7,005 nucleotides of DNA from Anaerolineales bacterium. GTDB taxonomy: Bacteria > Chloroflexota > Anaerolineae > UBA7937. The stretch spans positions 1-7,005 of the forward strand of contig JAUVHF010000079.1 in the NCBI GenBank assembly GCA_030593425.1. Direction: 5' to 3'. A program made the translations under genes and the position numbers. Under the pieces are notes generated by a model. The model ran no database searches and had not been told where the DNA came from. It saw nothing but the letters and a program-made list of their open reading frames with translations. This document shows, in pieces, positions 6,123-7,005 of the stretch. Position 1 is the first letter of the stretch; every line of letters begins with the position of its first letter.

Positions 6123-6126
6123 CTAG
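6082..6126 (+). CDS. Possible 14-codon micro-ORF or remnant of a truncated downstream gene
   Basis: The frame MLRDELSCLHSGAI has an ideal Shine-Dalgarno sequence (GGAGGTG, six bases before the ATG) and would be translated by coupling to the 751-residue gene ending 14 bases upstream. Its length is far below normal and its stop overlaps the tryptophanase stop codon on the opposite strand. The likeliest explanation is that a former downstream gene was lost when the present tryptophanase junction formed, leaving its start. A real micropeptide is less likely. Confidence 0.25.
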   Translation: MLRDELSCLHSGAI

Positions 6127-7005
6127 AGCACCTCGAACCGGGCGGTGAAATGGCGAAGGCGAGGTGCTTCGTAAACTATCCTTAAGCCCCTTATCTTCTC
6201 CCGCTCCCCATAGAGTCGGGCTATGACATCCACCACATAGTCCAGGTGGCTTTGGGTGTACACCCGGCGAGGAAGGGCCAGGCGTACCAACTCCAATTTT
6301 GGATAGATCATCTCCCCCGTGGCTTCATCCTGGCGGGCGAAGGAGACGCTCCCCAACTCCACCGCTCTGATGCCCCCTTCCAGATATAACTGAGCCACCA
6401 GAGCCTGCCCCGGGAATTGGCTCTGGGGGATATGGGGCAGGAACCGCTTGGCATCTACGTAGACCGCGTGCCCTCCGACAGGCTCGAAGATGGGAACCCC
6501 TGCCTCCCGCAACCGATCCCCCAAATATTGGGTTTGGCCGATGCGATAGGTTAGGTACTCCTCGTTGAGCCCCTCCCATAGGCCGATGGCTATCACTTCC
6601 AGGTCTCTCCCCGCTAGCCCTCCATAGGTGGGATACCCCTCCTTGAGGATCAGTTCCGTGCAAACCCGCTGGTAGAGATCCTCATCGTTCATGGCCAGGA
6701 AGCCCCCGATATTCGCTAAGGCGTCTTTCTTAGCGCTCATGTAGCAGCCGTCGGCGTAGGAGAATATCTCTTTCGCTATCTCCAAAACCGTCCTGTGTTC
6801 ATAGCCCGCTTCTCGTCTCTTGATGAAGTATGCGTTCTCCGCATACCGACAGGCGTCGATGAAGAGGGGAATGCCATGTTCGGCCAACGTCTCCTTCGTC
6901 TGGCGGATATTCTCCAAGGAGACCGGTTGCCCCCCACCGGCGTTATTGGTAATGGTGAGCATCCCTAGAGGGATATTTTGGGGGCCCACCTCATCGATGA
7001 AGGCC
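6123..7005 (-). CDS. tnaA: Tryptophanase (tryptophan indole-lyase), C-terminal part, 5' end outside window
   Basis: PLP-dependent beta-eliminating lyase that splits L-tryptophan into indole, pyruvate and ammonia in the cytoplasm. The visible 293 residues are about two thirds of the family's usual 460-475. The frame is open to the window edge, and the first in-frame GTG (6989) lies inside conserved sequence, so it is not the start. Key features: NNAGGGQPVS near residues 20-29; D50 and R53 (DACRY), which contact the cofactor ring and phosphate side; SAKKD with K93 as the Schiff-base lysine; GGLAGRD; and R241 (VRLALPR) for the substrate carboxylate. Tyrosine phenol-lyase, the sister enzyme, has Arg381 where this protein has L217 and Phe where it has H285 (LRHFTARF), so tryptophanase is favoured. 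Several stretches (FSYADGC, GGLAGRDLE, LREAGVPI) still look more like the phenol-lyase. The gene is convergent with the 751-residue gene, 55 bases apart. Its leader or promoter is not visible. Confidence 0.93.
   Translation of the reverse strand, partial: AFIDEVGPQNIPLGMLTITNNAGGGQPVSLENIRQTKETLAEHGIPLFIDACRYAENAYFIKRREAGYEHRTVLEIAKEIFSYADGCYMSAKKDALANIGGFLAMNDEDLYQRVCTELILKEGYPTYGGLAGRDLEVIAIGLWEGLNEEYLTYRIGQTQYLGDRLREAGVPIFEPVGGHAVYVDAKRFLPHIPQSQFPGQALVAQLYLEGGIRAVELGSVSFARQDEATGEMIYPKLELVRLALPRRVYTQSHLDYVVDVIARLYGEREKIRGLRIVYEAPRLRHFTARFEVL

Noticed and set aside
6123..7005. Tyrosine phenol-lyase
   Set aside because: The position of the substrate-hydroxyl-binding Arg381 of the phenol-lyase is Leu here, and the tryptophanase-type His is present in LRHFTARF.
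1..7005. tRNA, rRNA, CRISPR array, riboswitch or prophage attachment site
   Set aside because: I looked in the non-coding stretches and found no cloverleaf, no regularly spaced repeats and no recognisable aptamer.

Overview
The window is bacterial chromosome, moderately GC-rich, with tightly packed housekeeping genes. The PolA and ArgRS sequences look to me like those of a Chloroflexota-type, possibly thermophilic lineage, but this is an impression and I could not test it. The partial tryptophanase suggests a fermentative, amino-acid-using metabolism. I see no tRNA, rRNA, CRISPR array or intact transposase gene.

Layout. On the minus strand, positions 3206 to 1 carry polA (complete, with intact 5'-nuclease, proofreading and polymerase motifs) followed with no gap by argS, which runs off the left edge. 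polA has its own sigma70-type promoter about 30 bases upstream. Between polA and the next large gene is a roughly 600-base region (3207-3811). It holds a 57-codon gene for a two-helix membrane protein on the minus strand, with a near-consensus promoter and a good ribosome binding site. It also holds a 160-base segment bounded by imperfect inverted repeats, which may be a MITE or an IS relic. On the plus strand, 3812-6067 encodes a 751-residue protein transcribed divergently from the small membrane gene. At the right, a tryptophanase gene lies on the minus strand, convergent with the 751-residue gene and cut by the window edge.

The most interesting object is the 751-residue protein. Its N-terminal half has the layout of a class beta DNA N4/N6 amino-methyltransferase with a zinc ribbon insert, but both the SAM-binding motif (DPFCQTA in place of DPFCGSG) and the catalytic motif (APPP in place of DPPY) are degraded. 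Its C-terminal part resembles a restriction-endonuclease-like fold without a clear catalytic E-x-K. It ends in QLPLF-P, which matches the bacterial sliding-clamp binding motif. I infer a DNA-binding protein that has lost methylation activity and is tethered to the replication clamp, encoded close to DNA polymerase I. This is a hypothesis. The 3' end of the gene also carries two strong perfect hairpins inside the coding sequence.
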